From contig CAZKVC010000003.1 of assembly GCA_964556115.1 (NCBI GenBank), positions 124,001-188,000 of the forward strand: a stretch of DNA of 64,000 nucleotides, given 5' to 3'. This DNA comes from Parvularcula sp964556115. GTDB lineage: Bacteria > Pseudomonadota > Alphaproteobacteria > Caulobacterales > Parvularculaceae. How positions within the stretch are numbered: position 1 is the stretch's first letter; each line of letters opens with the position of its first letter. The translations under genes and the position numbers were made by a program. The notes under the pieces were generated by a model. That model did no database searches, was not told where the DNA came from, and saw only the letters and a program-made list of their open reading frames with translations. This document shows positions 25,778 through 34,150 of this stretch, in pieces.

Positions 25778-26632
25778 CTAGACCGCCGTCTGGCGGCTGA
25801 TCCTGTAGGGATCGGCAGCGAAGACCCCGATGATCTTGCGGTCGGTGGTGAAGTAGGAAAGCTCCTCCAGTGCCCGTTTCATCGCCTCTTCATCGGGATG
25901 CGCCTCGGCTTCCGCCTGAAAGCGCGTGGCCTGGAAGCTGTGGTCTTCCTGGTAGCTTTCGAGCTTGGTGAGGTTCACCCCATTGGTCGCGAAGCCGCCC
26001 AGCGCCTTGTAGAGCGCTGCGGGGATGTTGCGGACCCTGAAGACGAAGCTTGTCAGCATCGGTGCCGGAATCCGGTTGGGCCAGCTCACCCCATCTTCAG
26101 GAAGGAGCTTGAGGAACCGGGTGACATTGCGGTCAGCATCCTGGCAATCCCGCTCGATGATTTCGAGACCGTAACGTTCGGCGGCGGAGCGTGGTGCGAT
26201 GACGCATGTAGTAGGGTCAGGATCGTCGCGCAGTTCGCGCGCCGCGCCCGCTGTATCACGTGCCGCATCGGGCAGGAGGCCCAGCCGTCTGATCGTCTGG
26301 CGGCACTGGCTGAGCGCCATGGGGTGCGAGCGCACCACCTTGAGGCGGGAGCGGTCCGCCCCGGGCAGCGCCATGAGCTGCATGTGAACAGGCAGGAAAT
26401 GCTCGGCCACGGCCGCCACCTCACGGTCGGGAAGCAGGCGGTAGACATCGTCGACGCGGCCAGCGAGCGAGTTTTCGACCGGCACCATCGCGGCATCGCA
26501 CCCCCCGCCCGTCACCGATTGGAAGACCGCATCGAAGGTCGGATGCGGCACCGGATCATAGGCCGGGGCGAAGGCTGCGCAGCAAAGCTCGGAGAAGGCT
26601 CCCGGCTCTCCCTGATAGGCAATGGTCGGCAT
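25778..26632 (-). CDS. pheA: Prephenate dehydratase (monofunctional)
   Basis: The enzyme converts prephenate to phenylpyruvate in phenylalanine synthesis. In 284 residues it has the prephenate dehydratase domain (IAYQGEPGAFSE, VPVENSLAGRVDDVYRLL, and the catalytic NVTRFLKL motif) followed by an ACT domain with the feedback-site block KLESYQEDHSFQATRF. No chorismate mutase domain is fused, as is usual in alphaproteobacteria. Confidence 0.95.
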   Translation of the reverse strand: MPTIAYQGEPGAFSELCCAAFAPAYDPVPHPTFDAVFQSVTGGGCDAAMVPVENSLAGRVDDVYRLLPDREVAAVAEHFLPVHMQLMALPGADRSRLKVVRSHPMALSQCRQTIRRLGLLPDAARDTAGAARELRDDPDPTTCVIAPRSAAERYGLEIIERDCQDADRNVTRFLKLLPEDGVSWPNRIPAPMLTSFVFRVRNIPAALYKALGGFATNGVNLTKLESYQEDHSFQATRFQAEAEAHPDEEAMKRALEELSYFTTDRKIIGVFAADPYRISRQTAV

Positions 26633-26756
26633 CTTAACCCTCTTCTTCTACCCCGTGCCCATCCGCGCGTTGCGGAAGCCGAAAAGCGCGGCTATGTGCC
26701 CCCGAAATCAGGGCGCCACCCTCGTTGTTCGCGTCAAAACCAGTCCGGGCCGTATC

Positions 26757-27650
26757 ATGAAAGACTCGCTTTTCAGTAACAAACTTGCCGCTGCGATCCT
26801 CATCGTCCTGCTGCTCTTCATCGGGCTGCCGGTGATCGCGGAAACGACGGTGGCCTTGCTGGGCGGGCATCATGGCGATCACCACTACGAAGAAGACAAC
26901 CCCTTCGGCCTCGCCTATACGCCCTATGCCGAGCTCGTCGGGGTCGGCGCTGCAGGCGCAGAGGAAGAGGAAGAAGTCTCGCTCGGCTGTCTTCTCGCCG
27001 ATGCCAGCGCCGAGCGCGGGGCACGTTCCGCAGCGATCTGCGCGTCCTGCCACAGCTTCGATCAGGGCGGCGCGAACGGGACCGGGCCCAACCTCTGGGA
27101 TATCGTGAACCGCCCAGTCGCGGCTGTTTCCGGCTACTCCTACTCGGGCGCGCTGCAGGGCCTTGGCGGGGAATGGACCTACGACAAGCTCGACCAGTAT
27201 CTCTATGACAGCCAGCAATACGTCCCCGGCACCCAGATGGCGCAGAAGATCCGCAAGGATAACAAACGTGCCGACATCCTGGCCTATCTTGGCTCGCTGA
27301 GCGGCGGGGAAGCTGCAGCCTACCCCGAATGCACGCCGCCGGCTGCCGAAGGCGAAACGGCTGCAGAGGAGGAAACTCCGATGGAAGAAGCTGCTGCCAG
27401 CGCGGCCGACCGCACCGACTTCGAAGTTCCAGAGCCCGGTGAAGCCACCCTGCCTGACGATGAAGTCAACAATGCGGGCGATGACGGCTACCCGGCGGAT
27501 CCCGAGCAGGACATCAATCTGCGCTCCACCGGCGAGCAGCCGATCACCCGTGACAACACCGATGACGGCTATCCCGGCACTTCGGACGATGATGCGGCTG
27601 CGGACGATGGGGACGACGCGGATATCGAAGAGGAAGATGGCGGCCGCTGA
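26757..27650 (+). CDS. Membrane-anchored class I cytochrome c with acidic tail
   Basis: The 297-residue protein starts at ATG 26757 with an uncleaved-type N-terminal helix (LAAAILIVLLLFIGLPVIA). The haem-binding CASCH is at residues 95-99, followed by GTGPNLWDIVNRPVA and a likely Met ligand in GTQMAQKI, as in the mitochondrial-type CycM/c552 electron carriers between complex III and oxidases. After the haem domain, about 95 residues are Asp/Glu/Ala-rich with two DDGYP units and no predicted fold. That tail is not part of ordinary CycM. Confidence 0.9.
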   Translation: MKDSLFSNKLAAAILIVLLLFIGLPVIAETTVALLGGHHGDHHYEEDNPFGLAYTPYAELVGVGAAGAEEEEEVSLGCLLADASAERGARSAAICASCHSFDQGGANGTGPNLWDIVNRPVAAVSGYSYSGALQGLGGEWTYDKLDQYLYDSQQYVPGTQMAQKIRKDNKRADILAYLGSLSGGEAAAYPECTPPAAEGETAAEEETPMEEAAASAADRTDFEVPEPGEATLPDDEVNNAGDDGYPADPEQDINLRSTGEQPITRDNTDDGYPGTSDDDAAADDGDDADIEEEDGGR

Positions 27651-27675
27651 GCGGGCGCGTTCCAAGGTCATTATC

Positions 27676-27725
27676 CGATCAAGAAAAACCCGCCCGGCTA
27701 AGCCGCGGCGGGTTTTTCTTGATCG
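27676..27725. terminator. Bidirectional Rho-independent terminator
   Basis: Perfect 19-bp arms (CGATCAAGAAAAACCCGCC and GGCGGGTTTTTCTTGATCG) flank a 12-nt loop. The GC stem is followed by a T-run on both strands (TTTTTCTT), and it lies between convergent genes, so it can end both transcripts. Confidence 0.93.
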
Positions 27726-27742
27726 ATCGGGCAGGCGGAACT

Positions 27743-28090
27743 TCAGTAATAGCCAAGATCGGCGGAGCGCTCGCCCGCCTCCACGGCAGCGGCGAACCGG
27801 TCGATGAATTCCGAGCCCTCGGCCGTCTTGCGCACCAACACCACCCGCCGGTCCCCTTCGTCCCGTTCCCGCCGGACAAAACCGTGGATCGAGAGTGCGT
27901 CGAGAGCGCGGCTGATCGCAGGCTTGGGCACTTCGAGGTCCTCGGACAAACGCCGGACGGTGTGCGGTCCGGGGGTCAGATAGACGGTCAGAAGCAGCGC
28001 CCATTGTCGCATCGAAAGGTCCGGCTGGTCGTCGCGCACCAGCTCCACCATGACGTCACGCCAAGGGGTCAGAATATCGGTGGAACTCAT
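27743..28090 (-). CDS. MarR family transcriptional regulator
   Basis: The 115-residue protein starts at ATG 28090 with GAGGAG upstream. It has a winged helix with LSMRQWALLLTVYL, then TVRRLSEDLEVPKPAISRAL as the recognition helix, and the MarR wing DEGDRRVVLVRKTAEG. A 14-bp perfect palindrome lies 23 bp upstream of the start and is a candidate autoregulatory operator. Its ligand and other targets are unknown. Confidence 0.9.
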   Translation of the reverse strand: MSSTDILTPWRDVMVELVRDDQPDLSMRQWALLLTVYLTPGPHTVRRLSEDLEVPKPAISRALDALSIHGFVRRERDEGDRRVVLVRKTAEGSEFIDRFAAAVEAGERSADLGYY

Positions 28091-28113
28091 GGGGCACTCC
28101 TCGAACCGGTCTA

Positions 28114-28127
28114 TTTCGCTAGCGAAA
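28114..28127. promoter_or_regulatory. 14-bp palindrome, candidate MarR operator
   Basis: TTTCGCTAGCGAAA is a perfect dyad just upstream of the MarR-family start codon. MarR dimers typically bind such palindromes overlapping their own promoter. Confidence 0.6.
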
Positions 28128-28181
28128 CAGACGCCCTCGGACAAGCGCCAAGCCTATGAAAGAAGGTCCAGTCGGGAAAAC

Positions 28182-29003
28182 TCAGCCGCGCAGGATCTCA
28201 TTGATCCCGGTTTTCGCGCGGGTCCTCTCGTCGACGGTTTTCACGATGACGGCGCAGGCAAGAGACGGTCGTCCCGGCTCACCTGCCGGCAGGCTGCCTG
28301 GCACGACGACGGCATAAGGCGGCACTTCGCCATAGGTAAACTCGCCGCTCGCCCGGTCGACGATCTTGGTCGAGGCGCTGAGGAAGACGCCCATGGAAAG
28401 AACCGCGCCCTCGCGGACGATGACCCCTTCGGCCACTTCGGACCGGGCGCCGATGAAGACATTGTCCTCGATGATGACAGGATTGGCCTGGAGGGGCTCG
28501 AGCACCCCGCCGATCCCCGCGCCGCCGGAGATATGGCAGTTGCTGCCGATCTGCGCGCAGGAACCGATCGTTGCCCAGGTATCGACCATCGTCCCCTCGC
28601 CCACATAGGCGCCGATATTGACGTAAGAAGGCATCAAGACCGCTCCCTTGCCGATGAAGCTGCCGCGGCGGACGGCAGCGGGGGGCACGGCGCGGAAGCC
28701 CGCATCGCGGAACGCGGCCTCGTCCCAGCCTTCGAACTTGGAAGGCACCTTGTCGAACCAAGGCGCCCCCCCGGCACCGCCCTCGATCGGCTTGTTGGCG
28801 GAGAGGCGGAAGGACAGAAGCACCGCCTTCTTCAGCCAGGCATGGACATGCCATTCGCCCGCCTCTTTCGAGGCGACACGGTAGCGGCCTTCGTCGAGAC
28901 CCTGAAGCGCGTGATCGACGGCGGCAGCGAGGTCCGCCCCTTCGGCGCGGCCCTCGAAACCTTCCTCGATGAGATCACGGGCGGCTTGCATGGTGAGGGT
29001 CAT
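28182..29003 (-). CDS. dapD: 2,3,4,5-tetrahydropyridine-2,6-dicarboxylate N-succinyltransferase
   Basis: DapD succinylates tetrahydrodipicolinate on the way to meso-diaminopimelate and lysine. The ATG at 29003 follows CAGGAGACCCC and gives 273 residues, matching the E. coli size. The left-handed beta-helix hexapeptide pattern runs through SYVNIGAYVGEGTMVDTWA and IEDNVFIGARSEVAEGVIV. The ATG overlaps the HAD-family stop by 4 nt, so it is the last gene of a coupled three-gene operon. Confidence 0.96.
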   Translation of the reverse strand: MTLTMQAARDLIEEGFEGRAEGADLAAAVDHALQGLDEGRYRVASKEAGEWHVHAWLKKAVLLSFRLSANKPIEGGAGGAPWFDKVPSKFEGWDEAAFRDAGFRAVPPAAVRRGSFIGKGAVLMPSYVNIGAYVGEGTMVDTWATIGSCAQIGSNCHISGGAGIGGVLEPLQANPVIIEDNVFIGARSEVAEGVIVREGAVLSMGVFLSASTKIVDRASGEFTYGEVPPYAVVVPGSLPAGEPGRPSLACAVIVKTVDERTRAKTGINEILRG

Positions 29004-29719
29004 GGGGTCTCCTGGTTCTCTCCGAGGGGACGAAGAAAGCCGACGAGGTCGTCGGTCACGTGATGAATATGGTCGGCATCGCCCGGCGGCGCGCCGGGCT
29101 TCTTGCATGAAGGCTCGAGGGCGATCCAGTCCGCCTCGCTCGCCACCAGCACGGTCCGCATACCCCGTCGGTGCGGCTCCTCGAGATTGACGGCCATGTC
29201 CTCGAACATCGCCGCGCGTTTCGGATCGAGGCCGAAATGAACTGCCGAGGCATCGTAGTTCGCCGCGTAAGGCTTTGGGACCCACCCGCCCATCTCGACA
29301 TCGAAGACGTCTTCCATGATCCCGTCGAGACCGAGCGCGCCGAGCACGTTCTCAGCGTGGCGCACGCTGCCATTGGTGTGCACGAACTTGCGTCCCGGCA
29401 GCGCGGTGATCGCATCGCGCAAGCCATCAACCACGGCGATGCCCGTCAGGTCGATCTCATGCACATGGTCCATGAAGTCGTGCGGGTCGACCCGGTGCTC
29501 CTTCATCAGCCCGGCGAGGGTCGTTCCGTGCTCTGCGTAGAGTTCCTTCTGCACACGGCGGGCCTCGTCGCGGCCGACCCCCAGAAGGCCCTGAACATAG
29601 CTTGTCATGCGGGCGTCGATCTGCGGGAAGAGGTTGAAACCGGCAGGATAGAGGGTGTTGTCGAGGTCGAAGACCCAGTCCCGGACCCCGTCGAAATGGC
29701 GGCTATGGCAATCGGTCAC
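29000..29719 (-). CDS. HAD-family pyrimidine 5'-nucleotidase-like hydrolase
   Basis: The GTG at 29719 overlaps the stop of the upstream gene (GTGA), giving 239 residues. HAD motif I is VFDLDNTLYP with both catalytic aspartates, motif II is FVHTNGS, and motif IV includes AAMFEDMAVNLEEPHRRGM. The DNTLYP form is typical of the SDT1/pyrimidine 5'-nucleotidase subgroup. The position between a DUF1036 gene and dapD, with overlaps on both sides, ties expression of the three. Confidence 0.9.
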   Translation of the reverse strand: MTDCHSRHFDGVRDWVFDLDNTLYPAGFNLFPQIDARMTSYVQGLLGVGRDEARRVQKELYAEHGTTLAGLMKEHRVDPHDFMDHVHEIDLTGIAVVDGLRDAITALPGRKFVHTNGSVRHAENVLGALGLDGIMEDVFDVEMGGWVPKPYAANYDASAVHFGLDPKRAAMFEDMAVNLEEPHRRGMRTVLVASEADWIALEPSCKKPGAPPGDADHIHHVTDDLVGFLRPLGENQETP

Positions 29720-30771
29720 TGGGCCGGCGCCGCCAGGTCCTGATTGAACTGCTCGGGACGGAAGACGAAGGTCCATGCCTTCTCCCCGCCAGTGTCGATG
29801 CGCCGGAAGATGCCGGTGTCATAGCCCGACTCTTCGCAGGCAACGTCCGAGCGCGCGTCGAACTGGACCGCGCTGATGCAGAAGGGCGTATCGCCGCCGG
29901 CGAGCGGGAGCTCCTGCTCCTCCGCCTGCAAAATGCCGTAGACATAGTAGGGCTCGGCGCTCAGCGCGCCCCGGCGCACCTTGGCGCATGCGGAGCTTTC
30001 GAGATACCACCATCCCGAAGACCGGTAGCCTTCCTGGTCGTCGGTGGGCTGCGCGAAGGCGGCCCAGACCGGCAGCATGGTCTCGTTGCAGAAAAAGAAA
30101 CCGACCTTGGCGTCTTCCTCGTTGGCTTCGTTGATGAGGGCGTCCAGCACCGCGTCATCGACGACCCCGTCCTGCCCCAGCTCGCGAGAGCGGCGATATT
30201 GCCGGAGGGCGGATTTGGTGCTGGTGCCGAGCTGTCCGTCGATCGCGCCGATATCGAAACCGACATCGCTGAGAAGCCGCTGCACACCGGCGACCTGCGC
30301 CTGGTAGGTCGAGAAGTTGTTCTCGTCGACGAAATCGGTGGTGTAGTTGCCGCCATCTTCCTCGGTCACGTCGGCAACACGGAAATTGCGCTGCCGGGCG
30401 GGATCCTCCGCGCAGACCCGCTGGTCCCGCAGGGTGAAGAGACTGTCGTTCTGAACGCAGAGGGGCGTCTCGCCGGACCAGGTCTTCAGCTCGCCGCGGT
30501 GGCCGGGGATCGCCTCGGCGTAGACGTAATACCGTCCGGGCAGGATTTCTTCGCTGATCACCTTCTTGCACTCGCCGGGGCGAAGCCGCCACCAGCCACG
30601 TGTCAGCAGGCTCTCGCCGTCGACGAAGCCGAGCGCTGCGGAAAGCGCGTAGCTCGACTTGTTGCAAAAGCTGTACTCCGCCCGCGCCGAACCCGGCGCC
30701 GCGAAACAGGCTGCGGTGATGAAAACAGCCAAGATGGCCAAGCCGTTCAGGCGGTCCCGATACGTCGTCAA
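29716..30771 (-). CDS. Secreted DUF1036-PG_binding_1-DUF1036 protein
   Basis: The 351-residue protein has a signal peptide (LAILAVFITAACFAAPGSARA). Two similar cysteine-containing domains (EYSFCNKSSYALSAALGFVD and VGFFFCNETMLPVWAAFAQP, each followed by GWW and later YYVY) match DUF1036. Between them, at about 158-215, lies a peptidoglycan-binding repeat (VQRLLSDVGFDIGAIDGQLG, then TKSALRQYRR). The likely start is TTG 30771, without a strong Shine-Dalgarno. It heads a coupled operon with a HAD hydrolase and dapD, which hints at a cell-wall role. Confidence 0.85.
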   Translation of the reverse strand: MTTYRDRLNGLAILAVFITAACFAAPGSARAEYSFCNKSSYALSAALGFVDGESLLTRGWWRLRPGECKKVISEEILPGRYYVYAEAIPGHRGELKTWSGETPLCVQNDSLFTLRDQRVCAEDPARQRNFRVADVTEEDGGNYTTDFVDENNFSTYQAQVAGVQRLLSDVGFDIGAIDGQLGTSTKSALRQYRRSRELGQDGVVDDAVLDALINEANEEDAKVGFFFCNETMLPVWAAFAQPTDDQEGYRSSGWWYLESSACAKVRRGALSAEPYYVYGILQAEEQELPLAGGDTPFCISAVQFDARSDVACEESGYDTGIFRRIDTGGEKAWTFVFRPEQFNQDLAAPAQ

Positions 30772-30918
30772 CTGAGCCCCGTCGCCAAGATGTGATGCTA
30801 GCGGCTCCCTTGTCGTTCATTCGGCGCGGCCAATCAAGAAGGGCCTCGAGCTTCGGACGAAACTGTCATGCTGACCGGCCCGCTTGGCCGCCGGCGCGTT
30901 TCGTCCTAGCTGCCGGAC

Positions 30919-31215
30919 ATGGTCCAGAAACTCTCCCCCGATGCCCGCCAATCCTTCTTCCGCGACCATCCTGAATGGGCGGAAGCGAAAGACAGGGACG
31001 CCGCCACCACCAGCCTCGCTTTCGGCGATTTCAAGGAGGCGTTCGGCTTCATGACACAAGTCGCCCTCTTCGCCGAGCAGCACGACCACCATCCCGAATG
31101 GTTCAACGTCTACAACAAGGTGGAGATTACCCTCACCACCCATGATGCGGACGGGCTGTCCGAGCGGGACGTCGCCATGGCCGATTTCATCGACAGGCTC
31201 CGGCCTTCATCCTGA
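30919..31215 (+). CDS. 4a-hydroxytetrahydrobiopterin dehydratase (PCD/DCoH-like)
   Basis: The 98-residue protein carries the pterin carbinolamine dehydratase signature AEQHDHHPEWFNVYNKVEI and the end motif THDADGLSERD. The family recycles pterin cofactors after aromatic hydroxylases, and members without such a hydroxylase are common. None is visible in this window. Confidence 0.92.
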   Translation: MVQKLSPDARQSFFRDHPEWAEAKDRDAATTSLAFGDFKEAFGFMTQVALFAEQHDHHPEWFNVYNKVEITLTTHDADGLSERDVAMADFIDRLRPSS

Positions 31216-31234
31216 CCGGGCTTTCGGAAAGGTC

Positions 31235-31255
31235 GAGGTGATAGTTTAACACCTC
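31235..31255. repeat. 6-bp inverted repeat upstream of chvI
   Basis: GAGGTG and CACCTC flank ATAGTTTAA, 61 bp before the chvI ATG. It could be a regulator site or a weak hairpin after the dehydratase gene. There is no T-run. Confidence 0.35.
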
Positions 31256-31315
31256 TCCCATGTTTGCCTGCTAGTTCTGTCCTGCTTGGGGTAGTCGCGG
31301 CTTGGGAGAGGCTCG

Positions 31316-32008
31316 ATGGCGTCCATCGCGCTGATCGATGATGACGAGAACATTCTGACCTCGGTCTCGATCGCTCTTGAGTCCGAAGGCTACGGGGTGT
31401 CGACCTTCACCGACGGCGCGGCCGCGCTTGACGGAATCGCGGCGGTCAATCCCGATCTCGTGGTCTCGGATGTGAAGATGCCACGCATGGACGGCGTGGA
31501 GCTTCTGCGCCGCCTGCGGCAGCAGAGCTCGATCCCGTTCATCTTCCTCACCTCCAAGGACGAGGAAATCGACGAGATGCTGGGCCTGACCATGGGCGCG
31601 GACGACTATGTCAAGAAGCCCTTCAGCCAGCGCCTTCTTCTCGAACGGATCAAGGCCGTGCTGCGCCGCGCGGCGAACGATGCCCTTCCCGCCCGGGAAG
31701 GCGACGAAGCGCTCAAACGGGGCAGCCTGACCCTCGATCCGCCGCAGCATGCCTGCTCCTGGAAGGGCGAAGCGGTGACCCTGACCGTTACGGAGTTCCT
31801 CATCCTTCATGCGCTCGCGGCGCGTCCCGGCTTCGTCAAATCGCGCGATGCCCTGATGGATGCGGCCTATGACGACCAGGTCTATGTCGACGACCGCACC
31901 ATCGACAGCCACATCAAACGCATCCGCAAGAAGTTCAGGGTCGTCGACCCGAGCTTCGACGGCATCGAGACCCTTTATGGCGTCGGCTACAAATATAAGT
32001 GCGACTGA
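31316..32008 (+). CDS. chvI: Response regulator ChvI
   Basis: This OmpR-family regulator of 230 residues has acidic residues IDDDEN, phospho-acceptor Asp52 in VVSDVKMPRMDG, Lys in DDYVKKPFSQR, and a C-terminal winged helix (VDDRTIDSHIKRIRKKFR). The order chvI-chvG-hprK-EIIA-HPr is the alphaproteobacterial arrangement for the acid- and envelope-responsive ChvG/ChvI system. The RBS is GGGAGAGGCTCG. The chvG start lies inside its 3' end. Confidence 0.93.
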   Translation: MASIALIDDDENILTSVSIALESEGYGVSTFTDGAAALDGIAAVNPDLVVSDVKMPRMDGVELLRRLRQQSSIPFIFLTSKDEEIDEMLGLTMGADDYVKKPFSQRLLLERIKAVLRRAANDALPAREGDEALKRGSLTLDPPQHACSWKGEAVTLTVTEFLILHALAARPGFVKSRDALMDAAYDDQVYVDDRTIDSHIKRIRKKFRVVDPSFDGIETLYGVGYKYKCD

Positions 32009-33689
32009 AGCGCCCCCGGGCGCTCGGGCGGCGGTTGCAGAAGGCGGTTTCCCCGCCCGCACCCGGCTCGTCACCAAGAGGTTCGGCTCGGGCCCCCTCG
32101 GCAGCGCGCTTCTCCTCGCCAATTCGGTAGCCCTGCTCATCCTCGCCGCCGGGGCGCTGGGCATCGCCAACATGCGCAATGCGGTGATCGAGGAGCGGCT
32201 CGAACTTCTCGAGCGGCAGGCCATCACCGTCCGGGCGGTCCTGACCGATCCGGCTCTCTCGCCCTGCACCAAAACCTCCTGCATCAGCCGGCCAGGTGAG
32301 GCGCAGGCCATACTCGAAAGGCTCGGCCGGGGCTTTGACGGCAGCCTGGTTCTCTACCGAAACGACAATGGCGAGCCCTTTTTCCTGACGCGATACGATC
32401 CGCCGGGAAGCCGGGCCCGGGTCGACGCGGTCCCGGTTCCGTCGAGCCTTCCCGCCAACGCCCTGCCCGACCGGGTCGCCGGGGGCGCCGAGGCGCTCCT
32501 GCAGCAAGTGCTCTTCGACTGGCCGCTTCGGGGCCGCTTCAGCCAGCTTACCCCGGATGAGCAGCTGGCAGCTATCCTGCGCGGCGACGGTGTTGCGGGG
32601 GATAGCCTCAGGCCCCTTGGCGGCAGCGTCCTTCATGCCGCCGTCACCCTGCCGCTTCTCGAGAATGGACGGATCACCGGGATCCTCGTCGCCGAGCACA
32701 GGGGCACCGCCCTTCTCGGCCCCATGGCGGAACGCGCGCTTCTTCCCTTCGTGGCCAGCCTCTTCCTCATTGCCTCCCTTTCGGCCCTCGCTCTCAGTCG
32801 AGCCGTGACCCAGCCCCTGCGCGATCTCTCCCAGGCCGCGGAGAAGATCCGCTCGTCGGTGGGTCAGGCCGAGACCGTTCGCATGCCCAATCTCGACCAT
32901 CGCCGGGACGAGGTTGGCCGCCTCAGCCGTTCTTTCCGGGCCATGACCGAAGCGCTGGTCGAGCGGATCCAGGCCATCGACAGCTTCGCGGCAGATGTGG
33001 CCCATGAGCTGAAGAATCCGCTCACATCCATCCGCAGCGCGGCGGAGACCATCGAGCGCTGCAAGACCGACGAGCAGAGGACGAGGCTTCTCGCCGTGAT
33101 CGCCAATGACGTCGAACGCATGGACCGCCTGATCAGCGACATCTCCTCGGCCAGCCGCCTCGACGCGCAACTCGCCACGGAGAAAAGGCGCACCCTCGGC
33201 GCGAGCAAGCTCGTCGGCGATATCGCGCGAAGCTACCGCGCCGTGACCGAAGCGGGCGGGCCGATCGTCAGTTTCTGGGACGAGACCGACGCCAGCGCCA
33301 TTCTCTACGGCGCGCCGGCCTCGCTCGGCCGGGTCCTGCGCAACCTCATCGACAACGCCATCAGCTTCTCGCCGAAAAGCGGCGCGGTGACGGTGGCGCT
33401 TGAGAAATCGCCCCGTTCGCGCCAACTGGTCCTGATCAGCGTGAGCGACGAAGGCCCCGGCGTGCCCGAGGACAATCTCGAAAGCATCTTCGGCCGCTTC
33501 TACACTTCGCGCCCCAGCGGCGCGACCTTCGGTGCGAATTCAGGCCTCGGCCTCGCGATCGCCCGGCAAATCGTGGAAAGCCACGGGGGACGCATCTGGT
33601 GCGAGAACGTGCAGAGCGAGGATCCGGACAGGACGGGGGGGCGGTTCATGGTGGAGCTGCCGACCCACAAGGCGCCCGCCCTGAGCTGA
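31977..33689 (+). CDS. chvG: Sensor histidine kinase ChvG
   Basis: I place the start at ATG 31977, overlapping chvI by 32 bp (570 residues); the start is uncertain. Two membrane helices (about 41-65 and before HAMP) flank a periplasmic sensor domain holding Cys97 and Cys102 (SPCTKTSCIS), possibly a disulfide. HAMP is followed by the H-box FAADVAHELKNPLTSI, N-box NLIDNAISFSP, G1 DEGPGVPEDNLESIFGRF and G2 SGLGLAIARQI. It should phosphorylate ChvI. In relatives the periplasmic protein ExoR represses it; no exoR is seen here. Confidence 0.92.
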   Translation: MASATNISATEAPPGARAAVAEGGFPARTRLVTKRFGSGPLGSALLLANSVALLILAAGALGIANMRNAVIEERLELLERQAITVRAVLTDPALSPCTKTSCISRPGEAQAILERLGRGFDGSLVLYRNDNGEPFFLTRYDPPGSRARVDAVPVPSSLPANALPDRVAGGAEALLQQVLFDWPLRGRFSQLTPDEQLAAILRGDGVAGDSLRPLGGSVLHAAVTLPLLENGRITGILVAEHRGTALLGPMAERALLPFVASLFLIASLSALALSRAVTQPLRDLSQAAEKIRSSVGQAETVRMPNLDHRRDEVGRLSRSFRAMTEALVERIQAIDSFAADVAHELKNPLTSIRSAAETIERCKTDEQRTRLLAVIANDVERMDRLISDISSASRLDAQLATEKRRTLGASKLVGDIARSYRAVTEAGGPIVSFWDETDASAILYGAPASLGRVLRNLIDNAISFSPKSGAVTVALEKSPRSRQLVLISVSDEGPGVPEDNLESIFGRFYTSRPSGATFGANSGLGLAIARQIVESHGGRIWCENVQSEDPDRTGGRFMVELPTHKAPALS

Positions 33690-34138
33690 CCCGCTTTCAC
33701 GGCACAGCCCTAGGCGTTGCGATCGACGAACAAGGCCCTCTTCGAGGCCTCCTGCTGACAGGCCCGGCCGGGTCCGGCAAATCAAAGCTCGCTGCCGACC
33801 TCATCGCCCATTGCCCCTTCCGGAGGACCGGGCTGATCGGCGACGACCTTGTGGCCGTGGACGATGGGCCGGTCCTTTTTCCGCCGAAACAAGGCCCGCG
33901 GCTCCTTCATCTTCGCGGTCTCGGGATTGCGGAGGTGCAGGCTGCACCGCCCCTGCCGCTTTTCGCCTGGATCGCGCTCGGCCCGGCCGAAACTGCCCTC
34001 CCCGAACCCCTCGGCGGTCTTGCTCCCATCCCTGCGACAGCCGATGCGGTCACCGCCGCGTCGATCCGGCTTGTCCTTCTCTCTCTTGCCAAAGGGCGCT
34101 CCTTGTGGTGCGGATTTGAACCCGGACCCCTGCCCTAG
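33686..34138 (+). CDS. hprK: HPr kinase/phosphorylase, short alphaproteobacterial form
   Basis: HprK phosphorylates Ser46 of HPr. The protein begins LTRFHGTALG at the usual family N-terminus, but the only codon there is CTG at 33686, which overlaps the chvG TGA. No ATG, GTG or TTG is close; a GTG at 33599 would add 29 unrelated residues. The 150-residue product has the P-loop TGPAGSGKSKLA, LIGDDLVAV, and the HprK signature HLRGLGIAEVQA. Like other alphaproteobacterial HprKs it lacks the N-terminal domain of the Firmicutes enzyme. Confidence 0.85.
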   Translation: MTRFHGTALGVAIDEQGPLRGLLLTGPAGSGKSKLAADLIAHCPFRRTGLIGDDLVAVDDGPVLFPPKQGPRLLHLRGLGIAEVQAAPPLPLFAWIALGPAETALPEPLGGLAPIPATADAVTAASIRLVLLSLAKGRSLWCGFEPGPLP

Positions 34139-34150
34139 AAGGATCATGCG

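Noticed and set aside
25181..26779. Plus-strand frame of 532 codons across the small genes and pheA
   Set aside because: It is antisense to prephenate dehydratase and out of frame with the two small coupled genes.
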